Assembly: GCA_026545765.1 (NCBI GenBank)
Contig: CM048842.1
Location: 32,165,167 to 32,229,166 of the forward strand
Reading direction: 5' to 3'
DNA from: Plantago major
Taxonomy: Eukaryota > Streptophyta > Magnoliopsida > Lamiales > Plantaginaceae
Length of the DNA stretch: 64,000 nt
Shown here: positions 33,526-45,737 of the stretch, in pieces
How positions within the stretch are numbered: the first letter of the stretch is position 1
How the letters are laid out: each line of letters starts with the position of its first letter
The notes under the pieces: model-generated
Databases searched by the model: none
What the model saw: only the letters and a program-made list of their open reading frames with translations
What the model was told of the DNA's origin: nothing
Made by a program: the position numbers and the translations under genes

Positions 33526-34238
33526 AGACCTCTGGGGTCTCATAATTCTACATCGCCCACAAAGAAGCTCTCCTGAGAGAGAACCAGTCCTTGGGGAAGC
33601 GAAACCCCAAAACCGCTGGCCGTCAGGCACCCAGAAGGAGGAAACCCTAGAAACAGCACGAAGACATCAGAGACTAAGCTTCTTCTTCTTCTTTCATTAT
33701 TGTTCTTTTCGATTTCTGTCAAGTAGATTACTATGAGTAGCTAACTTTCTCTTGTAAAGGCGAACCGCCGTAACTCTGCTTTTGCTACTTGTTTATATAC
33801 CGTGATATATCAATGGAAAAGTTATTAGACGTAAGTCGTGGTTATACAACTCTATACATCCTTTGTGGTGTGATGTTCTGCTGAGTGACACAGTAGGTTC
33901 ATTGAACTGAGTAGGGGTACTCGTGTCGACTGCACCTCCTGCACCACAGTATTATGCCCTGCTGTCGTTAGAGGTAATTGCGTAGGATTTTAACTAGGAA
34001 GTTGGGAGTAGCATAGCAGAGGGAGGTCGGGGATCCTTTACACCTTCACAACCATCGATTTCATCATAATCAATTAGGGTTTACTGGGATCTAATCAATC
34101 TGTCTGCAATCACTCTGTTTACTTTCTGCATGTAATTTACATACGATATTTGCTTGTTCATATGCTTAGTGTCCGTGGAGAATGACATCCCGAGTCAGCT
34201 TTCCGCTATAAACTGTGGATTTGAGGACTTCCGACATA

Positions 34239-34465
34239 CTCCCTCCGTCCCGGTTTCAATTACTCGCGGGGCCGGACACAAGTTTTAAGAAAAAAGTTAA
34301 TAAAGTAGAAGAGATGATAATAAAGTAGGAAAGTGATTGAATAGTGAATAAAGTATGAGAGATATTGAATAAAGTAGGAGAGAGATTTTCCATTAAATAA
34401 ATGGGTAATTGAATTTGGGACGGACCAAAACGGAATACGGGTAAATGAAACTGGGACGGAGGGAG
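34239..34465. mobile_element. Stowaway MITE in the Gypsy LTR
   Basis: It begins CTCCCTCCGTCCC and ends GGGACGGAGGGAG, with TA duplications at 34237-34238 and 34466-34467. 227 bp and non-coding. Its interior matches the MITE at 28212-28451. Confidence 0.95.
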
Positions 34466-34544
34466 TATAAATTTAATCTTTGATTGTATTTAGGGATTAC
34501 AGGTTCTACAACGAAATCAAAATCTCTGAGTGCACATCAAAATT

Positions 34545-34562
34545 TGGCGCTACTGCCGGGGA
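34545..34562 (+). promoter_or_regulatory. Gypsy primer-binding site
   Basis: TGGCGCTACTGCCGGGGA differs in two places from TGGCGCCGTTGCCGGGGA, the site usual for the plant Athila/Tat group of Gypsy elements. Confidence 0.85.
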
Positions 34563-34845
34563 CACTTGACCGCTCAAGCAAGTTTTGATCATCCGAGATA
34601 AGTTGAAATCTTTCTTTTGCTTTTAATTAACGCACTGTCTTTCAATTCGCATAGCATAAACCCAAAAAATATATATATAACCTATGGGAATCGACTTCCA
34701 CAGCAAAAAACCAAAAAATATTTTCTTTTCCGTATTAGTTTGGTTTATTATTAAAAAATTCAAAAAACACGTAATTTTAGATTTTTGTGTATTATCTTTC
34801 TAGTATTATCTATTCGTATCCGCAAAGATTTTCCTGTTAGTCTTT

Positions 34846-36345
34846 ATGCAAGGTAGGAGAAGTGCGAGAACACCAGTAGTACCGTTTAAAGACGACATAG
34901 ATAAGCTTGAAAAGCGAAAATCGCCTCCTACCATCATGGAGTCATCTAGCAACATGAGTGGAGAATGTCGCAACTTCTGAACTTCAGCAACTGCTTAAGA
35001 TTCGACTTGATATCCAAACTGAGAGAGAAGAGCTGTAACAGGAAAGGCTAAGGATAGCCGAGGAAAGATTGTGGTTAGATAAGAACCGAAGAAGGGATAA
35101 ATACGCAAGGGTGGAACTGGTGGACGAAGACGACAGACCCATGCGCGACTATGTTATGACAAGGCATACACCGCATTCCTTAAGCATCTATCTTGAGAGG
35201 ATTGCGAGAGAATATGATCTGAAGGGAACTCATCTGAACCAACTACCACACTTCTATGGGAACACAACTGAGGACCCAATGCACTTTATGAGAGAATTCT
35301 ACGCAATAGTTGGAGGTATACCCTTGAACGGGCTTACGGAATGTCAACTTAGAAGAAGGTTTTTCCCTAGCTGCCTTAAGGAAAAGGCGAAGAACTGGCT
35401 TATCTCACTACATCTAGGGAGCTTGACTACATGGGACGAGGTTTTCAATAAGTTTATGCTCAGATATTTCCCATTGAAGAAGACATCCAACCACAAGAGC
35501 CAGATCCAAAACTTCAACCAATTTGACGGAGAAACCTTTCACGAAGCGTGGGAGAGATATAAGGATCTACTTGACAGATGCCCAATGCATTCTTATGTGC
35601 TGTTTGACAAAGTCAACAACTTTTACAAAGAAATTGACTCTATCAGCCAAGCACTCATCGATGAAGCATGTCAAGGAAACCTGCTAGACGCACCCCCAAG
35701 AAGGATTTGGGAGGTTTGCGAGAACCTTAGTGAGAACTCCATGCAAAAAGGACGAGGAATAAGGGTGGCTACTAAGGAAGTCAGTGCAATTGAGGAGACT
35801 CCTTGGAAACAGATTAACAGGAGAATTGAAGCCATAGAGATGAGGATGGGAAGAAAGGAAGCTGTGAATGAAGAACCAGAGGAACCAACACAACTTGAAG
35901 AGGCACACTACATGCGAGGGTCAAGGAAATGGAGATCGAGAAACCAACCGGTAAACAGCTTTATCCCCAACACCCTCTCTTATCATACCGTATTGGACCA
36001 AGCTTGAACCCACCTGAAATACCACCTACACCACCCACTATGGCACCTTTACCCACACCACCACCGAAGCCGTCGCAAAACCTACTCAAACCATCCTCCA
36101 TGGAAGAAAAGATAGATACTATAATGAAGGAGATGGGAGATATCGGGAAATTTGTGAAGCAGCAAGGTGATTTTAGTGCGAGGACCAATTCATTTATCGC
36201 CAAGGCTGAGGATAACTTCAGAAAAAACCGACAACACCTTGAGAGGAATGGAATTGAAGATTGGTCAAATCCCCAAGGAGGTAGGGGAACTACAGCAAAA
36301 CAAGGACAAGTTGTCAGGTCACACCGAGAAAGCCATGATGATTGA
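34846..36345 (+). pseudogene. gag: Gypsy gag
   Basis: A leader frame begins at ATG 34846 (MQGRRSARTPVVPFKDDIDK) and is stopped at about 34980. A frameshift leads to the main open part 35069-36007, which holds the Retrotrans_gag core (HFYGNTTEDPMHFMREF, FPSCLKEKAKNWLISL, FNKFMLRYFPLKKTSNHKSQ, ETFHEAWERYKDLLDRCP). A second frameshift near 35930-36000 moves the Pro-rich C-terminal part into the frame ending at 36345 (MAPLPTPPPKPSQNLL, then MEEKIDTIMKEMGDIGKFV). Gag would assemble particles in the cytoplasm. No CCHC knuckle was seen, as in many Athila Gags. Confidence 0.85.
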
Positions 36346-36412
36346 AGTTGTCGAGGTAACAGGAATCGGAGGTGAAAATTGTACTTCATCTGAATGACAA
36401 AACCCCGAAGGG

Positions 36413-37009
36413 ATGCAAGGTAAAAACCTCAAACCTTCTCCTACAGCATTCGGGTGTGACATAGACTCTCCTGCGGAAGAAGAAAGGGCTAAACCAATCT
36501 TACCAAAGAAACCCGACCCTGGAGCTTTCAACATAAATGTTGTCATCAAAGGGAAAATAGCCACAAGAACCCTGGACTTAGGAGCCAATATTAATATGAT
36601 GCCACTCGCCGTCTACAAGAAACTCAACTTAGCAGGAATGGTGGAAGCAAGAACCGGCATACTGGTCGTCGATGGCTCTACTACAACTGTCTGTGGCAAA
36701 ATTCATAATGTGATCACTAAATTGGAGGGGCTCGATATTCTTGTGGATTACCTCATCGTGGATTGTGAAGACCCGCATAATGATACCATGCTTCTGGGAA
36801 GACCATTTATGGCCACCACTAACACCATCATCTACGTGGCAAGAAGGGAGATTTCGATGAACATATCAAATCACCGGATAGTAATTTGGATTCCGAGCGA
36901 GACTTTGGAGAAAGAGCACCGAAGAAGAATTAGTGGTCCCTTTGGAGGATTTGCTAGCACCAACGAATCTATTCAAGACATATTGGGAGACAGGAGAGGA
37001 TTCGAATGA
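36413..37009 (+). pseudogene. Gypsy aspartic protease
   Basis: The motif TRTLDLGANINMMPLAVYKK matches the retropepsin site (DLGAS.N.MP) with Asn for the usual Ser. The flap-side block TMLLGRPFMATTNTII is also typical. It is separated from gag by stops, and the frame ends at 37009 without entering RT. Confidence 0.85.
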
Positions 37010-38082
37010 AAATACTCTTCCATCGATCCACGACGAGTACTTAGAGTTAACTTTTGATATCGACGTAGATCGGAGCTAGATGAGATCGAGGATGAAAATG
37101 AAACGTTGGATGGAAGATTCGAGCTACTCGACAAAGGAATGGATGGACAAGTGCTTCAACGGGTTCGAGGGTCTAAACCTCAACGAACATTTGTATTCAC
37201 ATTTCATTTTGTTTTTGGTTTTTTCTCGTTTTCCGCAACAAAAATCTTTTCGAAAAAAAAACTTTTCAAAAAACTTCTTCAAATTTCTTATTCATTAGAT
37301 TAGAATAATAGTTGCATTTCAAAAAAATAAAAATTAAAAAAAGAATCGAAATTGCTTAACGACCATGCTCAAGGAGCAAGGCAAGAATCAGCCGATCAGC
37401 ATGAGTCGCTGCTTTCACTCCCCTTTTAAAAACCCCTCACTTGATTTTCTTTCCCCCCACTTCATTTTTCTTCCTAAACTCTTCACAAACTTCACATTTT
37501 GAAGTTGCCCAATGCATTCTTAGCTTACACATCCATCAACAACATCAAGTAAGTGATCTCTACTCTTTTACATCTCAATTATATCTTCATTATCAAGTTT
37601 AAACTCTTTCCTAGCACTTTCTCCTTGCTTCTTTGGTGCTTTGTAATTATATGCTTCAATTGATTGATATGATTGTTGATTGTTGATTGTTGATGAGAAT
37701 ACATGCTTACTAGTAGAGCTTAACTTGTTATCACTTGTCTTGGTAGAGATATGGCAATTTAATAGAGAAATTGAGAGTTTTTGTTCATGATCACCAATTG
37801 TTTGATGAAATGTCTCAAGGAAACAATTTCTCTCAATGACTTCTTTCTCTTTCAATCACATGCTCATATGGTTTTTACTTGATGATTTATGATTAGGAAA
37901 CATACTTTCTAAGTCATATGCTTATATGGATGAATCTTCATTTGCATTATGCTCTCTAAATTGATACTTGACACATTATGAATCTTCATTTGCATTATGC
38001 TCTATAAATTGATACTTGACACCTTGTGAAAGTGAGCTTATGTGATTAGTTCTCGTATTGTTTTAGAGATGCTATTGATCTT
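37010..38082. other. Non-coding stretch after the Gypsy protease
   Basis: No RT or integrase residues are readable. There is an A-rich stretch (37250-37340) and a CT-rich stretch resembling a leader (37410-37560), then AT-rich DNA. A 48-bp direct repeat is at 37932-38026. It may be the collapsed pol region or the 3' part of a non-autonomous derivative. Confidence 0.5.
37932..38026. repeat. 48-bp tandem duplication
   Basis: Units start at 37932 and 37980 (GAATCTTCATTTGCATTATG..., then TTGATACTTGACAC) and are nearly identical. Confidence 0.9.
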
Positions 38083-39678
38083 TATTGGTCCAGATAACGG
38101 CAAAGTAAAAGACTGAAGTCGAATAGTCTTTTTCAAACTTTTATCGATAAACACAATTTCTCAGATATTTGTGAAGATATATGATACTTATTTTCAGAGA
38201 GCGGAAGACTTTTTGTGATAAGTGCACGTGCTCAGCAAGATATGTGTAAATACTTAGCAAAGTAAATAGAGCAAGTAATAAATTGCAGAAAGTAAATAAC
38301 ACAAGTCTTTATAGTGTTATCCAAGGTATGAATCCTTCAACTAATCCACTTCGGCCTTTCTCAGACCTAGAATCCACTAAGACAGATAATTGAGTTAACC
38401 TTACAAATATCTTCTCTCGATTCCTAAATACACTAGGTTCCCAACCAAGTGTTCCCCCTGAGTTATTCCCCGACTTTCTCAGCCAAGTACTTCCTATACT
38501 CAGAAATCTTTGAGCTATTCCTTAGTTTCCCAAACTAAGTACTTCCTATGCCCAGTAACCTTGGAGTTATTCCTTAGTTTTCCAAACTAAGTACTTCCTG
38601 TACTCCACGCCGTTTAAGGTGTTGGTTAATGTAGTTTGTCAGGATTTGGTAGATTAATAACTTCTACAGTTATGTAATACTACCTTCTTGAACAAGAGTC
38701 ACTTTAACACACTTCACAATGTGTGGTGATATGTTCTTTACTGACCCAAGTCTATGATCAATGTTCTAGAGAATGAATCTCAGATACTTGATCTTTTGAT
38801 TCAACTCCTTCACATATAGCAATACTTGTTAAGGATCAGGACACTTAGAACTTTCGTGCTACTTAGAATTCAAGAGCTTAGTCGCAACTGTAAGCTAGAG
38901 ATTAAGTAGTCTGAAGGCTTGTATGCTTGAGAGAAAGATACCACTAGTCAGCTTATTATCGATTTCAGTGTTAGTTCAAGGTGTTAGTTCTGTGTGTGTT
39001 TCAAGCATTCTAAGTGATGATATTTATAGTTGAAAATCATGCCATTTGAATAGTATCCGTTAGGCTTAATGAAACTCAAACTATTGATATCTGAAAATAG
39101 TTCTGCAAAAGACGTTGTCTCTTTTCAGAGATTTCCTCTTTTGTTCAGATGTCTCTGTCTATGCATTTATTGCATTGTACTATTTTTGTCCTGTAGTGCC
39201 AACGGAACTATGCACGCTTTATGAAGCATTGCATGTCCCTTTCCAGAGACCTTCTCATCTCCAGATACCTATTGAAACATTGTTTCCCAGAAACATAGTT
39301 TTCTCCAAGGTATCTGAGTGTAGATATCTGTGGGCACTTTTCCTCGTTCAGAAACCTTGCATTCTCAGATATCTTTTGCAAAGCTGGTTTATTGAGAAAC
39401 ACTTGTTTGTCAAAGATATCTGGACATAGGTATCTGATAACCTTTGTCTTCAGCAATCTCGTGCAGTCTTCAAAACTTCATTTTAAAACTGAACTTCTCC
39501 TGCTGGATGCCTTCTTCTTGGTCTTCTTCAAGGAAATAAAAATTACATTCAGAGACCTAACATCCTATACAAGATTTACTAGACTATCATACTTAGTGAT
39601 TTTCTCTTTTACAGTGTTCAAGTGAACCAAGAGTACTAACCACCTTTCTGATCAAAATCTAAACAAATATTCCTAACA
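38083..39678 (-). repeat. 3' LTR of Copia C
   Basis: On the plus strand it runs from TATTGGTCCAG (mutated TGTTGG) to ATATTCCTAACA. 1,596 bp. Three tandem units of about 52 bp containing AGTACTTCC lie at 38486, 38538 and 38589. TATAAATA on the minus strand is at 39021-39028. A candidate outer target duplication is ATCTT (38078-38082), but its partner is not in view. Confidence 0.9.
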
Positions 39679-40066
39679 AATTTCCCCCTTTTTGATCAGT
39701 CAACGATGACTATCTGACCAATTACAAATCTGGATGAGGAAACAATCCACACCTTAATCAATTCATAAGATCTTTCAATTCTTTTAATTAAGTGCAGAAA
39801 GTAAACATCAACCAAATCACAAGGTGTGATCTTTGCTGACAAGTTATCTTTTTATAGATTGATATCTGAGATTAGGTTCATCAGATATATTACTAAGAAA
39901 GTTTACAGATAACTTTTACAATGATAGAACAATAAAGCACATTCAGCAAGATACAAAATACATAGTTAACTAGGACAACAGGAGTAACCAAGCTCCAAGT
40001 AGACATCCTAATAAACTAGTCTTCAAGTCTTTAAAACTTCAAGTCTTCAATCAGCAGATCTATGGA
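39679..40066 (-). other. 3' untranslated region and PPT of Copia C
   Basis: The polypurine tract AAAAAGGGGGAAAT (minus strand) abuts the LTR at about 39679-39694. The rest is non-coding and matches 60222-60592 of D. Confidence 0.85.
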
Positions 40067-42837
40067 TCAATTTGCAAATTCCCTATCCCCAAACCTTTTG
40101 ATATCATCTGAGTAGTCAAAGAGAAAAGTCATGACTATCATCTCAGTGTTTCTGGCAAATCCACAAACTTCCTTGTAGGTTTTGGTGGGATTTTTCTTGT
40201 CAAACTGTTTGACCCACAAATACTTTTCCCATTTCCAGGCATGCTCGATTCTGATATCTGATAGCTTGAAGTATTCATATATGATCTTCAGATATCTGAT
40301 GTCACCCTTGTATTGATCTTCAGTCATGTAGAAGGACTCATAGGGTTCCACAACAAGTCTTGCTCTTGTGCCTGTTCTAGTGGTGTTGGGAATTCTGTGC
40401 ACATCATCTGGCTTCCCATAGGGACAATCATCAAAGAGGTCCTTTTTCATGGCTTCTATTCTCTTGATTACTTCAAAATTCAACCAGGCTTTGATGTGGT
40501 TGGTATTAATCAAAGACTGGCTTGTCTTTTCTCCATGCCATGAGCTGTTTATGGATTGGTTCTGGAAATTTTTCATTTACCAGTAAGTGCTTGAGTTCCA
40601 GAATCCAGTAGCCATTCTTCTGATTAATGCATCTGTAGATAGAGGAGTCATTGTTGGTCTCCACATACTCAATCTTGGCTTCTTCAAGCTTGAGTGGTAG
40701 TTGAAGTTTTCTTTGTTCAGCTCTCAGCCTGTTCCTCCTTTGTCTTGAATTTTCCCTTGGGGGATTGCTTGAAGAACCACCCTGGATTGACTTGGTATTT
40801 CCAGAGGGTGTTTTAGCTGCCAAAGGCTTTGCAGCTATGGGCTCAGATAGGCTATCAACCTTTTTTCTTTTTCTGTGAAGAGGAGCTTCATCTTCATCAG
40901 TCTCTTCATCATCAAGATTAATTCTTGTGAAGGTTTTGCAGCCTTCTTCATTGCCCTGGGATTTGATTTGGCCATGTTCTTCTTCAGAAGACTCATCAAT
41001 CCCTCTTACTTGTCTTCTCCTTGGAGCCTTGGTACTCCTTGGAGGTTTATGTGCTCTGTCCCTTGTTGTCATTCCTTTTTCAGGAAGTTGCTGAGTGGTG
41101 GCCACTATCTGTAGAGCAGTCTGACTGGAGGAGTGCTCATTTATTCTGAGAGGTAGTTGTTCAGATTTTATTTTGTTTCCTCTTCCTCTTCCTCTTCCTC
41201 TCTGAGCACCTTGAAATCCTTCCCCCTTAGTCATTGTTGACTGACTAAGAATCACGAAGGATTCTGAAAGGGAGTCAAAGTTGCCCTGCAAATAGTTATA
41301 AGCAGCAACCAACTGTTCCATATTAGCCTTGAGCTCCTGATTTTGTTTGATAAGACATATTTCCTTATCAGTGAGCTCTGCCAGTGGGCCTTGAATAGCA
41401 TCTGCTTTTCCAGCAGCATAGCTAGCCTCTTCAAAGGCTTTTGCAGCCAAGTTTTGGTCATCATCCCTAACCATGCCTAGGTCTTTCTGAGCAACGACCA
41501 GACTGGTTGTTCTCTAAGTAATGAGCTCAGTGAATGTCTTCATTTCTGCAGGGACTAATGTAATGGCAGCTTTATCTTGAGAAGACAACTCCTTTTTCAA
41601 TTTAGCCAGTACTTGATATCTGTTCAAGTATTCATTGGAGTTGACATTTGGTAGCTTGCTAAATATTTCAAGAGCAATCAGCTTCCTTTTCAATTGAGAA
41701 ACCGCCAAGTGTTCATTGCGGTGTTCTGCCAATGCCTTGTCTTCTTCATCATCTGAGTCATCAGCCCAGTGATCTTCATCCTCTTGGACATTTTCATTAA
41801 TGTTTTCTAGTCCAGCAACCATCTCAGAGATGGGCTTCTTTCCTTTCAATGAGGAGGATGGTACATCTTTTGGTAATGCAGCCTTAGCATCATGCTTGTC
41901 TCAAGATACTTGCTCAGTATCTAATTCCTCAGTAATTGCCTGAACAGCAAGCTGGAGTTCTTTCATTTCAGCATAAGCTTCCATTTCCTTGATTGTTTTG
42001 CTTTAGATCTTCAATCTTTTGGAGCTTTGCTTTAGATTCAGCTATCTTCTCTTCCAGTTGAAGATTTAGATGTTGTTCTTCCTCCAACAGTTGTATGAGT
42101 TGAGCAACTCTAGCTTGTGCATCCAATATTTTCTGAGTGTTGTTCTCAGAGTGCTCAACTACTTGTTCAGTAGAGTCCTTTTGTTGGGGAGATGGATGGG
42201 TGGATTTCTGAGGAGATGGAGGAGGGGATTTTCGTGATGTCCTCTCAGTGTGCTTTTCAGCAACTGAGGTATTATTACCTTGTGCAATCCCTCCTGTCCC
42301 TGGTGTAGGGGCATCATCATCATCCTTCTTATCATCCTCATCCTTGTGATGGTCAGAAGGAGGTTCTTCATAGTCATTCTCATCAGTCTCCTTCTCTTCT
42401 TCATCTTCAGAGGCCAGATTGATCACTTCTGGAATAGTGACCATTTGCCCATTAACTTTATCTTGCTCAGAGGGTATGAATTGTAGAGTTTGGGGAAAAG
42501 TAGGCTTGAATGTCATCTGCATTCTGGTCTGACCATCTGCCTGTTCAAAGGTTTCAATGAGCTTGTGTGCTACTTCCTTTATGAAGTTCTTATTCATCAA
42601 CGTGGCAAATGCATATTGCTCAGTTGGAAACATTGCATGCACATAATTCTCCAAGTCAAATGCTCTTTCTCTTCTGGTAGGGTGATCTGTGACCCTTGTG
42701 ATTTGAAACAGATCAGAGCATCTGAGTTTCTGCCAATTCTTGAAACATCTTAGATGTTTTGGCAGAGTATGAGCCTTGAAGAATGGAAGTAGGTCCTTGT
42801 TCAAATCTTTAGGGACCACTAAGGCACTTGCTTGAGC
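40067..42837 (-). pseudogene. Copia C third gene, exon 6
   Basis: It runs from AQASALVVPKDLNKDLLPFF to the shared stop after GDREFAN at 40067. The first domain contains HLRCFKNWQKLRCSDLFQ and MFPTEQYAFATLMNK. An acidic and Pro-rich stretch (KKDDDDAP, SPPPSPQKSTHPSPQQ) precedes a coiled coil (LIQLLEEEQHLNLQLEEKI). The C-terminal domain begins YRCINQKNGYWILELKHLL and includes HAWKWEKYLWVKQF. Frameshifts near 41975 and 40570 and stops near 41515 and 41900 inactivate it. Basic runs (PPRSTKAPRRRQVRG, HRKRKK) look like nuclear-localisation signals. Function unknown. Confidence 0.78.
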
Positions 42838-42916
42838 CTGAAAGAGATAGTTTTGAGTTAGTTTCAAAACTTTTAGAAGATATATGGGTTTTAGAGTAGT
42901 CAAGTATCTGTGTTAC

Positions 42917-43570
42917 CTGTGCAACAGCAACAGGCTCAGAAGGTTGGACTATTGAGGTTTCAGGTGCCTCAGATATCTTGGAGTGAGGAGGAGACTTGGA
43001 AGTCTGATTCTCAGCATCCTCTCTTTCTTTTTGAACCTGAGATTAAAAAACAACGTAACACTTAGAAATTTGTCCGGAGAGAAACACTTAGACAACTTGA
43101 TATCTGAGATGTCAATTACCTCCACATTGGGAGGCTCAGATAATTGTCTCTCAGAAACTTGTACAGTTTCTGGTATTCTCTCTGGTGATGAAGGTTTGGT
43201 GGCCTCATCAATTTCCATTAGTTGATCAGAGTATTATTATGAAGAATAGTGATATCTGAGATATATACCTTCTCAATAGAAGGCTCAGATACTTGTTCCT
43301 CAGAGACTTTGTGAGTCTTTGGTTGATTCTCTGACGAGTTAGGCTTCTCATCCTCATCATTTTTCTTCTCAGTTGGAGCCTATTAGAAACAAACACTTTA
43401 GTATTATTCATACGTATAAAGCATATATCTGAGATGTTATATCTTAAGGAACTTTCTTCTACCTGCGAGACAGGATCCTGTTCCTTAAGTGGTGAGGCTA
43501 TGGAAGCCTCCATCTCAGATTCTGAGGCAAGCTTTCCAGCTTCCTCTTGTTCTTGTGTTTCTTATTCAGC
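42917..43570 (-). pseudogene. Copia C third gene, exons 2-5 with introns
   Basis: Exon 2 is 43463-43570 (108 nt), exon 3 43269-43379 (111 nt), exon 4 ends at 43120, and exon 5 is 42917-43036 (120 nt). The introns are 43571-43650 (80), 43380-43462 (83), 43037-43119 (83) and 42838-42916 (79), with GT-AG ends and T-rich acceptors. About 70 bp containing the intron 3 acceptor and the start of exon 4 are missing relative to D (near 43218). Exon 2 has an early TAA. Exons 3-5 share a (Q/K)VSE..(Q/L)SEP motif. Confidence 0.78.
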
Positions 43571-43650
43571 CTGTAACAAAGAAATTGTATTAAACAACAA
43601 GATCAATAAACACAAAATATCACAAGTAGAGAGTTAAACTATTCAGGTAC

Positions 43651-45737
43651 CTGAGCAGTGTCAGGCTGATTGGTCTCTGGAACTTGTGACCCTTCTATGC
43701 CTTGGTCTTGTTGTTCCATTTCAGCTTCTTTGTTGGAAGTTTCGCCATCGACCTTTCCGAGTGACTAACTCGTGGCCTCCCTGCTTGATCATTACGGCGT
43801 GTGTCTCAATTTGATCCTCTCTAGGAGTTGGGAACCCGCTCATTTGCGGATTTTCTTCAAAGATATTGCATTCAGGTCGAAATGGAGTTCATTGACCATT
43901 TCATCAACCACTTGTGGCTGTTGTGGTTGTAGTTGTTGTGGTTATCTGGAAGCAGAAGTTTGAGCATTTGAGAGTTCTTCCAGATTTTTAAGTGTGGTGT
44001 TGACATCAGCGTCTACCTACACTAGGTCACCACTCATCAGGGCCTCTTGAAGTTGTTTATACGTGACTTTCCCTGATGGTGTGTTGGCACCAACAACCTT
44101 TGCTATAGGTGCTTGCTTAGCAACCTTTGAGCTAGTTGCTTTCTCAGAAACCTTGGACCCTTTGGTCCTTTTTCCCTTGTCCATGGTTAGTTTTTCAGTA
44201 ACCTTGGGGGTTTGGATCTTCTCCTCGTCCGATTCGTCATCGAAATCTGGAACGGAGTTATCAACAATCCCTGCTGCTTCTGCAGAGAGAGTTTGAAGTT
44301 TCTCACTGCTTTTATCAGCATCGATAAGTTCATCTGCAAGGCACTCTACAGCATTTATGAGTTCATCTGTATTGATGAGTGCATCATCAGTGGCGGCAGG
44401 TATCTGAGAGTCGACATCCATAGAGGGTATGCCTTCTGATTTGCCAACAGACTTCTTTTGTGAGGTTCTGGGCCTCTTGGTCGCAATGGGACCTTCAGAT
44501 ACCTCATTAGTCTTTCGTTTCTTGGAACCTTTCTGAGATGCAGTTACCTTTTTCATCATGTTTGTATACTCATATTTGTAGAGCAGGTTACTGTTGGCAA
44601 TGTCTGCAGTCTCTCTGAGCTCAATGCCAAGGCACTCCAGTAAGTAGCAAATCTTCAGTCCATAGCTTACTATGGATTTTGGCTCAGCAAGGCCTTTAAT
44701 GATTTTAGGCTCAAAGCCTTGTATCTTCTTCACAAATTTCATGAAGGCGTACTTTCCCCAATTAAAAGGGTTTTCCAGCCTTTTGCCTTGTTGATTCAAC
44801 AAGAACATCATCATCCAGCGTTCTTGGCTTATCTGGTCAGCACCTCCTTGTAGACCATCAAAGCATCTGTGAAGGACACATGCCAACACATCCCAGTGGA
44901 CCAACAGATGTCTGGTCCTTATGTCAGCAAGCTTAAAGTCGATGGGTGTGTCTGGCTTGTCAAGATCAAACACATCACTGTAAAGTTGCTTCACACCTTC
45001 AAGGAGATCTTCATCCTTGGTGTCAATTTCAAAATCCTTTCCAAGATTTTGAAGTTCAAACAGCTCACAGAAAGCTGTTTCGTCCAACTGGAATTTCTTT
45101 AGTTAGTATAACTCTAATTATTACGCTTCGACCCAACTTTCTTTTGTTCCATTCCAAGGAAATGATCAAATCTTCCGACGCCCCGAAAATCGGGTAGAGA
45201 CCAAAGATCTTGAGCGACTGATCCGGCAGACTTGGACAGAAAGAAACGAAGTGTCTTAGCCAAATCAGCGGCATCCCGAAAACGTACGGGTCGAAATATG
45301 GCTTAGTGATTCGCTGGGGTTCTCGCCAGTTCAAAATGAAGTTCCGGTCCTGGAGGGATAATTGTCTTTGGACTTTGGTCTTGATAGACACTGTCTCAGT
45401 GCCTTTAGAGACTTTGGAGATAATCGTGGAGTTATTGTAAAACTCTAGGACATCCAGTGAAGAAACTCCACTGGGAAGAGCAGATAGAAAGCCCTTGATT
45501 TGTGCCTTTTCAAGCATATCAAGTACCGACTTTTCTGTCGACCGTTTCTATTGCAGCTACCAGGTATTCCTCAATCATGGCACCACCCCAAATCATCCTG
45601 TGATTTGAAGTCCAATTATCAGGATTGAACTCTCCAATCAACCGATTGTTTGTTATAACTAGCACTGGTGCTTGCTTTTCAGCAGTACCAGATGTAGTAG
45701 CTTGGGATTTCTGAGTAAAAGCACGTTTGGGAGCCAT
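43651..45737 (-). pseudogene. Copia C third gene, exon 1
   Basis: The start at ATG 45737 (MAPKRAFTQKSQATTSG) is shared with B and D. A frameshift near 45525 is followed by an insertion of about 263 bp at 45105-45367. The conserved N-terminal domain resumes at LDETAFCELFELQNLGKDF and continues to about 44600 (QERWMMMFLLNQQ, ENPFNWGKYAFMKFVKKI, YGLKICYLLECLGIELRE). A basic stretch (SKKRKTNEV, TKRPRTSQKK) resembles a bipartite nuclear-localisation signal. A TAG at about 44017 and later stops break the acidic tail. The exon ends at 43651 before a GTACCT donor. Confidence 0.78.
45105..45367. other. Unidentified insertion in Copia C third gene
   Basis: This stretch has no counterpart in B or D. 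Its base composition is more balanced than its surroundings. It is flanked by near-identical AAAGACAATT and AAAGAAATT (element strand), suggesting a target duplication of about 9 bp. It stays open in the element frame (FILNWREPQRITKPYFDPYV). I do not recognise the product. An organellar DNA insert or a small transposon are possibilities I could not confirm. Confidence 0.6.

Larger units (their letters stand above)
32998..34536 (+). repeat. 5' LTR of the Gypsy element
   Basis: Candidate ends are TGTGAC (32998) and TGCACA (34536). The right end is fixed by the PBS nine bases on. The left end is a guess, because no second LTR is available for comparison. It contains the TATA box at 33518 and a Stowaway MITE at 34239-34465. 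Confidence 0.55.
32998..38082 (+). mobile_element. Athila-like Gypsy retrotransposon, 5' part only
   Basis: LTR, primer-binding site, gag and aspartic protease lie in order on the plus strand. No RT, RNase H or integrase follows before Copia C begins at 38083. It may be an internally deleted non-autonomous element, or the rest may lie beyond the nested Copias outside the window. The Athila assignment rests on the PBS type and the Gag sequence. Confidence 0.75.

Noticed and set aside
45105..45367. Mitochondrial ribosomal protein gene fragment
   Set aside because: The open frame does not match the mitochondrial proteins I could compare from memory; left unidentified.
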